The translations under genes and the position numbers were made by a program. Below are positions 1 through 10,010 of a DNA stretch of 64,000 nt, one piece after another (the stretch's first letter is position 1; the number at the start of each line of letters is the position of its first letter). Under the pieces are notes generated by a model that worked only from the letters and a program-made list of their open reading frames with translations, ran no database searches and was not told where the DNA came from. The DNA lies in assembly GCF_001411555.2 (NCBI RefSeq), contig NC_049911.1, positions 7,200,209-7,264,208 on the forward strand. Reading direction: 5' to 3'. The stretch comes from Juglans regia. Taxonomy: Eukaryota > Streptophyta > Magnoliopsida > Fagales > Juglandaceae.

Positions 1-21
1 TACAATGGTATGGTATGATAG

Positions 22-1765
22 GGGTTCAATTGGGAATCGAGTAAGAAAGGAGGATGGTACAATTCATTGAAGAACTTTGTTCCTGATTTAGCTAATGCTG
101 AAATCACTCATGTCTGGCTTCCTCCTCCCTCTCAATCTGCTGCTCCCGAAGGTATCTCCAATTTCTTGTTCTTGCCAAGTTCATTTCATAACTGGTCAGA
201 GTTTGGCCTCTCTTTTTGGCCCAAGTTTATTTGATCACATATTGTTACAAATGATGCCATGTTTAGTTGTCTCAATCTGTTTTTCTAGCTAGAAAATAGA
301 GTATGTGGTCTGAATTTGGGTTGCAAGTTGGGTTAATTGCTTTTGGGTTGGCCTACTTGAAGGTTTTCCAATCTGCTTTGTGACTTATATCTGATTCTCA
401 TGGAATTATGATTGTTCAAGTAACATGCAAAGAAAAACAACGTGCATATAAATAAGATGTTGAGATACTGACAGCCAAAAACTAAATGTTTTTTATTTAA
501 TCATCTATATGATCCTGTGCTTGGTTTTTTTACAATAGAGTAGCTAAGAGATGCTCAATCTAAACTCGTTATATTCTAGGATACTTGCCGGGAAGGCTAT
601 ATGATCTTGATGTCTCAAAATATGGATCTAAGGATGAACTAAAAGCACTCATTGCGGCTCTACATGAGAAGGGGATTAAAGTCGTTGCTGACATAGTGAT
701 AAATCATAGAACTGCTGAGAAGCAAGATGACAGAGGAATTTGGAGCATCTTTGAAGGTGGGACTCCAGATGCACGTCTTGACTGGGGCCCATCCTTCATT
801 TGCAAGGATGACATAGCCTATTCGGATGGTACTGGGAATCCTGACAGTGGAGAGGGCTATGACCCTGCACCTGACATTGATCATCGTAATCCACAGGTAC
901 AGAAAGAGTTGTCAGAATGGATGAATTGGCTCAAGACTGAGATTGGATATGATGGGTGGCGATTTGATTTTGTGAAGGGCTATGCCCCTAGTATTATGAA
1001 AAATTATATGGAACAAACCAAGCCAGATTTTGCAGTAGGGGAAAACTGGAATTCTCTTGCTTATGGAGATGATGGGAAACCTAACCCCAACCAGGATGCA
1101 CATCGTGGTGCTCTAGCTGAATGGGTTGGGTCTGCAGGTGGGGCTGTCACTGCATTTGATTTCACAACCAAAGGGATTCTGCAAGCAGCTGTGGAAGGGG
1201 AGTTATGGAGGTTAAAGGACTCCAACGGAAAGCCACCAGGCTTGATTGGAATAAAGCCAGAAAGTGCTGTGACATTTATTGACAATCATGACACAGGGTC
1301 TACTCAAAATATTTGGCCATTCCCCTCTGATAAAGTCATGCAGGGATATGCTTATATTCTAACTCATCCTGGCACCCCAACCATTGTAATTTCCATCTTA
1401 TTTATTCGTATAATTTTTTGTTTTGAAGATGGCTAATAATTCATCATGGTATCATACCATGATGGCTAATAATTCGTATAAAGTACTAAACTAAATTGTT
1501 TTATGCTTTGCAGTTCTATGATCATTTCTTTGATTGGGGTTTAAAGGAGGAAATAAGCAAATTGACTGCAATTAGGTCGAGGAATGGCATCAATACCAGA
1601 AGCATTGTGAGCATACTAGCATCTGATGGTGATTTATATGTAGCTGGGATTGATGACAAGATCATCATGAAGATCGGACCAAAGATGGATCTTGGAAACC
1701 TCATTCCCTCAAACTTTCAAGTTTCTACCTCGGGCAAAGATTATGCTGTGTGGGAGAAAAAGTGA
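22..1765 (+). CDS. Alpha-amylase (secreted AMY1-type), 5' end outside window
   Basis: Glycoside hydrolase family 13 alpha-amylase, which cuts internal alpha-1,4 bonds of starch. Three exons are visible: 22-151, 580-1385 and 1514-1765, each bounded by GT-AG introns in matching phase. Exon 1 in the window starts at GFNWES; the TAG at 19-21 just before it is best read as the intron acceptor, so the signal peptide exon lies upstream of the window. The catalytic triad is present: Asp of GWRFDF (966-968), Glu of VGENW (1041-1043) and Asp of IDNHD (1290-1292). The C-terminus ends DYAVWEKK, as in the family. The paired Trp of the surface starch-binding site in cereal amylases (WWPAK) is replaced by IKPES; from family knowledge this is usual for dicot secreted amylases, so I do not read it as damage. 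No frameshift or stop is seen. The gene looks functional. Confidence 0.93.
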
Positions 1766-1832
1766 AGAATAAAAATGATTTTGTGCTGAAGCAATGTCAT
1801 AATAATACCCTATTACTATTACTTTAATGTAG

Positions 1833-1838
1833 AATAAA
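1833..1838 (+). terminator. Likely polyadenylation signal of the amylase gene
   Basis: AATAAA about 70 bp after the amylase stop codon, in a short AT-rich 3' UTR (1766-1936) that ends where the Copia insertion begins. A weaker AATAAA-like run at 1768 is also possible. Confidence 0.5.
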
Positions 1839-1941
1839 GTTTGGCCGTTCTTTTGCTGCTCAATCTAAGCCCTTAAGGGGTGACCATTATCGGCCACACC
1901 CATAGAATTGTTGCAAATTCAATGAATATTGTTAGTAAAGA

Positions 1942-2489
1942 TGTTGTGAAATGTTATGCAAAACACACACATCAATGATGACAAATAAAGTAAAAGCAAC
2001 ACAATCAAGAAAACGACGCACAATATACGTGGTTCGGCAAATTGCCTATGTCCACAGAGCTGCAGAAATTTTATTAACCAGAGAAGATTACAATTACTCA
2101 ATCTCAACTCACACTCTCTAGGGCATTTTACTCTCTCACACAATATGCACTCACTAGACAATTGTTCTCTTTCAAAATATACTTGAGGTCATTCAAGACT
2201 TGTCAAAATATGACATATATATATATAGCACACAGTGTGGAAAACCTAATCTGGCAAAACTGCTTACTTCGCTCGAGCACGCCTCGAACGAACGGCCAAA
2301 TGAATATTGGCTCGAGCGGAGTGTCGAGCGAGAGTCTAGCGAACACTAGAGTTTGTGTCTCACTTGAGCGAACTCTCGGACTTGAGCTTAGCTCGAGCGG
2401 TATGTCAAGCGATATCGAGCCAACTGTTGAGCCAACTTTCAGCAAACATTTTTTCAGCTCCAAAACTAGTCTCCACATACACCCCAACA
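1942..2489 (-). repeat. 3' LTR of Copia A (548 bp)
   Basis: Begins TGTTGTGAAATG and ends CCCCAACA in plus orientation. It matches the split copy at 3801-4121 plus 9310-9583. The middle carries several short CTCGAGC-type motifs that make it GC-richer than its surroundings. Confidence 0.92.
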
Positions 2490-2502
2490 ATCTCCCACTT
2501 GG
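2490..2502 (-). other. Polypurine tract of Copia A
   Basis: On the minus strand the sequence reads CCAAGTGGGAGAT directly before the LTR start TGTTGG. This is the classic Copia polypurine tract and junction, used to prime plus-strand DNA synthesis. It fixes the element's orientation and the LTR boundary. Confidence 0.85.
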
Positions 2503-2575
2503 AGACTAGGTCTCCACATGTCAGCCACTGTTTCCAGCCAAACTCTATCATCTCTGTAACTCACAGCTCCTGTCT

Positions 2576-3761
2576 TTAAGCTAAAAGATGCACTGAAGTC
2601 AAGCCCGACTTCGGTCTTCCACGTACATCGCCCTTAGTCAACACATCCACTGGGCGACTCACAACTCCCACTACACTAGGAGTATCTGGTCTTGAACCGA
2701 TCTTGGCAACCTTAGCCAACTTTCCCAGGCTTTCATGAGGAACGGCAAAGCTGACTCCCTTTGGCTCCCTCACATGTTTCGCGTGATCAAGCCTACATTT
2801 TTGCACTCTTGTATTTCCCTGCACATCACTGAACCCTGATGTTAAGTACAAAGAGTTAGATCTCTTACCATATGCTAGGACCAGCGCACCCTTATTGATC
2901 TTCCAAGCTCCTCCAGAGAATGCTACTGCAAAACCGTTGTCATCAAGCTATCCCACAGAGATCAGGTTTTTCTTCAGATCTGGAATATGTTTGACTTGCT
3001 GTAAAGTCTACACGCTCCTATCTGGAAGTGTGATGTGCACATCACCCACTCCCACTACATCCAGTGCCTCTCCATTAGCCGCATACATCTTTCCAAAATC
3101 ACTAGCAACATTATTCTACGTGATTTCTCAATGTGAGGTGTTATGGAACGAAGACCCTGAATCAAAAACCCAATCATCAATCGGACTGTGCACTACAAGA
3201 AGTAAGGCATCGTGAATCTTTTCTGCCACTACGTTCACGGCATCATCCTCAGCACTTTCTTGATTCCTGCAGTTTCTCTTGATGTGGCCCGGCTTGCCAC
3301 AACTCCAATACGTGATCTGCTGCCCAGATCTCATCTTGCTCTTTCTCCTACTCTTGGAGCTTGACCAGTTGATTTGTGATCGTATTGAATTCATTCAAGT
3401 GTTGGGCTACAGACATACCTTCTGACATCTTCAGATTGAACAATTTCTTTATCAAGTGCACCTTATTGTTTGCCGACAGCTTTTCATATATACTTGACAA
3501 ATTCGTCATGAGATCCACCGTGGTTCTCTCCTTACGGACATTGTGTGCCACTGTTCTGGACAAGATCAGCCAAACAAGCCATAGAACCTATCGATTTAAC
3601 AGGGTCCACTCAATATCAACCATGCTCTCCAGCTTATTTCCCAACAGGGGAAGGTGGAGCCTATTCTCATAGATATAGTCCTCGATCTGCATATTCCAGT
3701 ACCCAAAATCAGTGCCATTGAACTTCTCGATCCTGGGTGCGTTCACTTTATCTCCAGCCAT
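2576..3761 (-). pseudogene. Copia A gag-protease remnant
   Basis: Decayed polyprotein reading from about 3761 to 2576. The gag part (UBN2/retrotran-gag type) contains the segment around DLMTNLSSIYEKLSANNKVH. Next come a CCHC zinc knuckle (SCGKPGHIKRNC), in which the first Cys is replaced by Tyr, and the aspartic protease motif FDSGSS followed by HNTSH instead of the usual HMT. Residues downstream match the region that follows the protease in Copia polyproteins (VKHIPDLKKNLISV). The frame is broken by several stops and shifts. Nothing of integrase or reverse transcriptase follows; the reading ends about 90 bp before the polypurine tract. Confidence 0.85.
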
Positions 3762-3785
3762 CATTCTCCTTCAGATCCGACCTTG

Positions 3786-3799
3786 GCTCTTGATACAAG
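3786..3799 (-). other. Primer binding site of Copia A (initiator tRNA-Met)
   Basis: On the minus strand the sequence just inside the 5' LTR reads TTGTATCAAGAGC. It differs by a substitution and an inserted base from TGGTATCAGAGC, the complement of the 3' end of initiator Met-tRNA. Confidence 0.75.
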
Positions 3800-3800
3800 T

Positions 3801-4121
3801 TGTTGTGAAATGTTATGCAAAACATGCACACCAACGATGACAAATGAAGTAAAAACAACACAATCAAGAACACAACACACAATATACTTGGTTCGGCAAA
3901 TTGCCTACGTCCACAGAGCTGCAGAAATCTTACTAACTAGAGGAGATTACAATCATTCAATCTCAACTCACACTCTCTATGGCTTTTTGATCTCTCACAC
4001 AATATGCACTCACTAGATAATTGTTCTCTCTCAAAATATGTTTGAGACCATTCAAGACATGTCAAAATATGACATATATATAGCACATGGCGTGGAAACC
4101 CTAATCTGGCAAAACTGCTTA
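3801..4121 (-). repeat. 5' LTR of Copia A, first part
   Basis: Matches 1942-2270 of the other LTR. It stops after ACTGCTTA where the inserted element starts; the matching sequence resumes at 9305-9310. Confidence 0.9.
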
Positions 4122-4797
4122 TGTAACATCTCGCTCTCCAATAAAGACATTTTAGAATTTTCGGGGAGCTAGTGTGCTACTACTAAACTTGAATTTAAAA
4201 ACTTTTCTTTTTAACAATGCGCCAGATGCAAAAGATTCTATAAATAAAATGAAATTTAATAAATACTTAAAATCCAAAATAGTCTGCAGAAGCACTTATT
4301 AAATAAAATACGTAAGTCTCATGTGCTTATCAGAATAATTTATTTAAACATTAAACCATAAAACTAATCATAGCATAATTTGTCTAGGCCTTTGCCTTGC
4401 CTTCCGGGGTCAAGTACTGTCTTGCAGTCTCATCCTCATAATGAGTCGAATACTCAATAAGCAATACATTATACAGTAAACATAATAAACATAAAGTTTT
4501 TCGAAAAACGTGCATATTGATAAATATATACATAAATAATATGAACATGAACTTATCTTTTACTTGTCATAGGCCGTTACCCACTGTTGATGCCCGTAAG
4601 TTAGGGTTAGCGAATCTAAATAGATTCTGATTTCGCCCGTGGCCGTGGGTTGTGGAATCCATACATAAGGAATACATATTGGGTGCACTACCAGTATGCA
4701 CGACCTGGCAATGCAATATGCCCATAATATAGGTACCGTCTTCATATCATAATATAGACCGTTACATATCTTAATCATAATCATACTTGCATACTTG

Positions 4798-6037
4798 GGT
4801 ATGGCATAAATTATTTCCACTTAAAGTTTCGGTTTTAATGTGGAAGGTGTGGTTCATGGCATTAAGTGTTGATGATCGTTTTCAGCGCATTGGGATCCAG
4901 ATTGTTTCTCGTTGTGATTGTTGTGATGAAGGTAATTATGAAGATCAAGATCATGTGTTACTTACAGGGGAATTTGCATCAGCTATATGGCACTTCTATG
5001 GATCTATTTTTGGTATTCCTATTGGTCGTACTTGGAAGGAGACGGTTCAAATTTGGTTTCGAAGGGCATCTTTTAATTCTCAACTGGGATTAATAGTGGG
5101 GATTTTACCGTCTATTAATAACTTGGCACCTTTGGACTAGACGTTGTGCTGCACGTATGGAGGGAAGGTTCCAGTCTATTTTTTCGGTTCGGCTTTCTAT
5201 TAGTAGATGGATGGGAGTTGTAGTTCGAGATATGAAAAAGGTTAGTAATTGTTCCAGACATGATTTACAGGTTTTACAGTCATTGAATATTCCTGTTTTG
5301 GTTCCTATTAGAAAGCATGTACAACCAGTGGCTTGGCAAAAGCCAGCTCATGGGTGGTTTAAATTGAATACAGATGGGAGTAGTATGGGTAATCCTGGTT
5401 GTTCAGGGGTGGGCGGTATCATTAGGAATGATCGTGGTCTTATGGTTTATGCTTTTAATTCTTCTATTGGGATCGGTACAAGTAATAGAGCGGAGTTGTT
5501 AGCTGTTCTTCAGGGGCTCAAAGCATGTAAGGAGTTGGGGATTAATTTTGTGGAAATTGAATTAGATTCGCAAGTGGTGATTTCGTGGTGGCATAGGAGA
5601 AGGTGTGGTGTGTGGTATTTAGAAGATTTTTGGGAAGATACGTTGTCCCTCATGGATTCTATGGTGTGCGTTGTTCGTCATGTTTATAGAGAGGGAAATA
5701 AAGTTGCGGATTGGTTGGCTCGGAGTGGTGCATTGGGTCTTAATTCAGAGTGGAGATTTGTTAGGGAGGTGCCTAGGGTGCTTCGTGGTTTAATCCGTTT
5801 GGATAATTTGGGTTTGCCTTCTTTACGTTATCGTTAGTGTCTTGTTCTTGTGTAATGTTTGTCCGTTTTTAGTAGGTTTGTAATTTTGTTTTGTAATTTT
5901 GACATCTGGTAATATTTTTGTAATACTAGGTGTCGGTCTGTAACCACGGTATTCCTCCGCCACAAGTGAGGGTTATTAATAAAATTTGGGACGGGGTCAC
6001 TCATGGATAGGTGGCTTCGGCTCTTCTAAAAAAAAAA
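4798..6037 (+). mobile_element. 5'-truncated L1-type LINE
   Basis: Ends in an A run (6028-6038) and is flanked by a 7-bp duplication ATACTTG (4791-4797 and 6038-6044). It contains only the end of ORF2. The 3' UTR has the stretch CACAAGTGAGGGTTATTA, nearly repeated in the reverse LINE at 10.06 kb, so both are probably of one family. Confidence 0.88.
4800..5837 (+). pseudogene. LINE ORF2 C-terminus: zinc-binding RT tail plus RNase H
   Basis: Two frames joined by one shift near 5100. The first part (4800-5100) resembles the zf-RVT domain found after plant LINE reverse transcriptases (WKVWF, then CDCC and DQDHVLL). The second part (5100-5837) is an RNase H domain (RVT_3): NTDGSSMGNPG, RAELLAVLQGL, ELDSQVV and GNKVADWLA supply the acidic catalytic positions. 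It ends at a normal stop, 5835-5837. The reverse transcriptase itself is absent because of 5' truncation. Confidence 0.88.
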
Positions 6038-7988
6038 ATACTTGTCATTTCATAGATTTCAAAAGAAATCGCATACATACTTGTCATATCATAGATTTTA
6101 AAAAAAAATCACATACATACATGTCATATCATATCATAGATTTCAAATAAAATCACATTCTTTCATAAACGTCATGATATATGTTTCATTGCATAAAATC
6201 ATGATTTTTCATAAATATAAACCTTCACATAAAATCATGCATGGCTTTCATAAATTATTTTAATGCATAACTCTCACATAAAATCATGATTTTTCATAAA
6301 TCTTTTGATGCATAACTGCTTTCATAAAATCATGAGTTTTCATAAATAATTTAATACATAATTCTTCATGTAAAATCATGGATTTTTATAATTTTATCAT
6401 GGCGTGGGTACGTAAAAAGGGGCTTCCAATGAAGGGCATACATTCATAATATTTTTATAAAAGACAAGCAGTTTACCGTACATACGTGTAAGGTATGATC
6501 ATGCTACTTACCTTGCAGCGCTAATCTACTATTTTCAACACGTAATTGATCGTCTATAAAAATAAACACGTAATTTGCATAAATTTCTAATTAAACATGT
6601 GATTTTATTTAAGACCTAAACTACTAAAATAACCTATATTTCCTAAACCCAGGTTCTTCCTAACACTAAAATATTATCACCTGTTAATCCTAATTAGGCA
6701 TGGGTATTTTGGAAAATTCTGATATAAAACACAAAATAAAAGGGAAGAAAACAACTTACGGGAGAAGACCAGCTTGTGCGATGCTCACCGAGAGAGAGGC
6801 CAAGTGCGACGAAGGGTCGTGGTGGCTTGCTGGGTTTCACGGTGGCTAGGAGTGGTCGGTGTCGTGCTGGGCTTCTCTGGGCAAGTTGGTGCAACGCTGA
6901 GAGAAGGAGGGAGGGAGTTCTATTAAGCCGAAAACAACTGAGAGAGAGAGAGGAGGGCGGCGAGGGTCGTGGGCTTACCGGGATGGAGTGGGTGCCACGA
7001 GGTTGAGCTGATCAGCGGTGTCTAGCACGGTGGGTGGTACTCCGACGTCCCTTGAAGTGGTGTCGGCGTGGTCTGGCAAGGAGGTTGCCACGGAGGGGCT
7101 ACGGTTTTCTCTGTTTTTTGTTGCTTGAAACATGGGCTTAACCGTATGGGGTTGTCTGCAGCTTACAGTGGACTAGTGCGGATTTGGGTGGTTATGTGTG
7201 GTGTTGTGGCTGAGGGAGGAGACGTGAGCTAGGGGTGTTGGAGGGTGAACATTAGTGCGGACAGGTGGTTGAACTGGGGTAGCCGTGCTGCAGGACTGAA
7301 TCGTGGGGTTGTGGCCGTGGCTTTCGGTGGTCGTCACGGAGGAGGTCTTGGGTGCAACTATCTAGTGTTTGGACGTACTCTGTGGTGGATTCCAGCGAGG
7401 TGGTGGTCTGGTATGGAGAGAAATTGCTATGGAGTTTCTATTTTCGACATGGGGCTTGCTGTGAGCGTTGAGTTTTCCGATTTGTGTTGTGTTTATTACT
7501 GGAGGGTTTCGAGGTAGTTTTATAGGCAGGGGGAAACAAGGTATCGTGGATTAGGATAGAGTTTGGAGTTGAGAGGCATACGTGCATGTGCATGTGAGTG
7601 GAGCCATGGGTATAGACTTATAGTAGTTGGTATGGTTTAGGAGTTTTAATGGAGATAGAACTCTATAATAATTTGCTAAGTAGGAGACGTGTGGCATAGG
7701 GTTTTTGTTTGAGTTTTTGGCATTCGACTCAACCTCTAAAATAATCCAATATGTTCCTCAAAAGTTCCTCCGTACATAAAAATTTTCACCTTAAAAATAT
7801 TATAACGTGGCAAGCCCTATAACAAAATCGATACCTGCCAAAATAAAAAACCTAGACTTGCAGTCTATTTTTAAAAAATACTCGAACACTCAATTGGACT
7901 TCTAATATAATCGGCCCATTAATCTAATTTTAGGCCCATTGAAATTATCCATTTTTTATCCCTAATAATATTGGGTCGGGTCATTACA

Positions 7989-8856
7989 AACTCCCCTCCT
8001 TATAAAAATTCCGTCCTCGGAATTTGCTAGACCTCAACAACCTACGTACTTATTCTCCACGTTCTTTCGTCGTGTTTATTCTAAATCCTTGGTCATGGAG
8101 TTGAACCTATTATTTCAGACTTTTAATCCTTCAATATTTATTCTTAACCCTAGCATATTCTCCTAAAAACGTAAACCTCGATATCGCGTTCAATTACCAG
8201 CCTAATAATAATTTGAGTAGACGATTGTCTAAATTCCACAGAAAAGTAATTAAGACTCTCCACATAGAATAATAAAACTCTCCACATGCAATAATAACCT
8301 CAGATAAATTGTAACTTGAGACTCTTCAAAGTTTCAATCCTAAATCCTATAACTCGTACTTGGCGATAGAATCACGTTACCTATAGAACATAAGAGTACC
8401 ACCAATCATCATGAAATAACATACACCATATAAAAATCCATGTCATAACTTCAAAATTCCTCTAAATTCATTCTTAATTTCCTTAAAAAAAACTCTAAAG
8501 AATGTAAGACTATTTCCTCATAAATAAGACGCATCATCAATCTTAAACCAAAGGTTCCTAACCTCATATTTAGACGCTTTCTTACCTTATGGGCTAAAAC
8601 CCTTTCAAGTAGTAGGTGTACTTTAACATGCATGTATCTAAAAATTTTATTCATAATTTTCATTAAAACAATAAAATAGTAACCGTAAAAAAAATATACT
8701 TACTGCAGAGAAGAACCTGCCTTGGGGAGACCTTGGCCTAGACATTCCTTTCCTTCCTTTTATATTTTCCAAAACTTATCTGTTTTTTAAAAAAAACATT
8801 TCTTTGCAAAAGTTTTCCTCTCTTTATTTTGAAAAGTCTACATAATCTTTCGAAAT
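7989..8856 (-). other. Interior 3' region of Gypsy remnant, no coding signal
   Basis: Starts with the purine tract (minus strand ATAAGGAGGGGAGTT, 7989-8003), which supports the orientation. The remainder is AT-rich and shows no domain I recognise. Confidence 0.6.
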
Positions 8857-9304
8857 TGTGATACCCCTATATGATATGGATAAGGGTAGGTGGTATATGG
8901 GATCTCACATTGCTTGGGAAAGAGAAGTTCTTACTCTTTATAAGGTTCCAATGGGGCTCCAATTGTATCATTGACTAGTCATTTTGGAGTATAGGCTATG
9001 TGGTTTGGGCTTTCCATTGGGACTTTAAAAATGGTATCAGAGCCTATCCCAAACAGAAATGTGGGACTCGAGTCGTGCCACTTACAATGGACAGGCCCGA
9101 CGAGAACGTTGGAAATTTAAGGGGGGTAGATTGTGATACCCCTATATCATATGGATAATGGTAGGTGGTGTATGGGATCCCACATTGCTTGGGAAGGAGA
9201 AGTTCTTACTCTTTATAAGGTTCCAATGGTGCTCCAATTGTATCATTGACTAGTCCTTTTAGAGTATAGGCCATGTGGTTTAGACTTTTCATTGGGGCGT
9301 TACA
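8857..9304 (+). mobile_element. TRIM-1 (miniature LTR retrotransposon)
   Basis: Two direct repeats of about 173 bp (8857-9030 and 9132-9304), each starting TGTGATACCCC; the second ends GGGGCGTTACA. Between them lie TGGTATCAGAGCC (9032-9044), complementary to initiator tRNA-Met, and a purine tract AAGGGGGGTAGA just before the second repeat. This is the TRIM layout with no coding capacity. The left flank (GAAAT) and right flank (ACTTA) do not match, so one end has been altered. A second copy lies in reverse at 12375-12819. Confidence 0.9.
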
Positions 9305-9583
9305 ACTTACTTCACTCGAGCGGCGTGTCGAGCATCCCTCGAGCAAACGGCCAAATGAATATTGGCTCGAGCGGGGTGTTGAGCGAGGATCGAGCGAACA
9401 CCAAGGTTTGCATCTCGCTCGAGCATAGTGTTGAGTGGTACTCGAGCTAACTCTCGGACTTGAGTTTCGCTCGAGCGGTATGATGAGCTATGTCGAACGA
9501 ACTTTGGCTCGAGCCAACTGTTGAGCAAACTTTCAGCAAACACTTTTTCAACTCCAAAATTAGTCTCCACATACACACCAACA
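9305..9583 (-). repeat. 5' LTR of Copia A, second part
   Basis: Resumes the LTR after the insertion (CTTACTTCACTCGAGC) and ends CACACCAACA at 9583, followed by the AAAGA target duplication. Slightly longer than the matching part of the other LTR because of small insertions among the CTCGAGC motifs. Confidence 0.88.
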
Positions 9584-9588
9584 AAAGA

Positions 9589-10010
9589 GACTATGAAGAG
9601 ACAATGAGAGGCAACATGTGTCTGATTAGCGACAGAGAGCGGAAGCAGTGATTGTGATTTTCTTTTAGCATTTGAAAGGGTAGAAAAGGCACATATATGT
9701 GCCTAGGACCTAGCTAATCAGGCCTGCTGGGCGAAGTTCGAAGAGAAGATAAAGAGATGGAAGAGGCATGTTAGTAGGTCTTGAGTCACTTGTGTGAGGC
9801 CAACATTAGTGAGGAGCATGATCATAGGCGCGCATGGGGTATTCCTACAATTCTGATATGTAAGGAGCTTGCTAGTGTTGGGAGAGTAAAGCATATTGCC
9901 AACATTATGGCAATTAAGCTCCATTCTACATATTTTTGGGTTTTCCTTGAGTGCGTGCATCTGGCATGCAAAGTATAATGAGGGAGATAAAGAGAATATA
10001 ATCAAAACAA
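9589..10010. other. Host spacer between Copia A and LINE, nothing recognised
   Basis: Unique-looking sequence with short chance ORFs on both strands. I see no domain, repeat or RNA gene. Confidence 0.4.

Larger units (their letters stand above)
4122..7988 (-). repeat. Long LTR of the Gypsy-type remnant (about 2.6 kb plus a LINE)
   Basis: Bounded by TGTAACATCTCG on the left and GGGTCATTACA on the right, with a purine tract adjoining the right end. A 1.24 kb LINE copy (4798-6037) sits inside. The section 6770-7530 is GC-rich with chance ORFs; 6050-6400 has loose repeats of CATAAATCATG type. Confidence 0.75.
4122..9304 (-). mobile_element. Gypsy-type LTR element remnant inserted in the Copia LTR
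   Basis: Insertion within the Copia 5' LTR, flanked by GCTTA (4117-4121) and ACTTA (9305-9309), a one-mismatch 5-bp duplication. The left part (4122-7988) is a complete LTR of a minus-strand element: on the minus strand it starts TGTAATGACCCGACC and ends CGAGATGTTACA. A purine tract lies at 7989-8003. About 0.87 kb of interior follows without a recognisable coding region, then a TRIM (8857-9304) whose end coincides with the end of the insertion. The rest of the interior and the second LTR are missing. Assignment to Gypsy (Tekay/Del-like chromovirus) rests only on LTR style and length. Confidence 0.75.
1942..9583 (-). mobile_element. Copia LTR retrotransposon A, internally deleted, with nested insertions
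   Basis: Ty1/copia element on the minus strand. It is flanked by a perfect 5-bp target-site duplication AAAGA (1937-1941 and 9584-9588). In plus coordinates the order is 3' LTR (1942-2489), purine tract, protease and gag remains, tRNA-Met primer site, then the 5' LTR (3801-4121 continued at 9310-9583). The 5' LTR was split by a 5.2 kb insertion (4122-9304). Both LTRs begin TGTTGTGAAATG and end CCAACA. The interior is only about 1.3 kb: gag and the start of the protease region are present, but integrase, reverse transcriptase and RNase H are absent. The element was therefore non-autonomous or was later deleted. Confidence 0.93.

Noticed and set aside
19..21. Stop codon TAG just before the first amylase exon
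   Set aside because: It coincides with an intron acceptor AG right before GFNWES, a position where plant amylases have an intron.
3189..3200. CACTACAAGAA, like a CACTA transposon end
   Set aside because: It lies within the Copia gag-protease reading (VHSP region) and has no partner end or target duplication.
6694..7517. GC-rich ORFs between 6.7 and 7.5 kb
   Set aside because: They lie inside the Gypsy LTR, in a GC-rich segment without conserved motifs.
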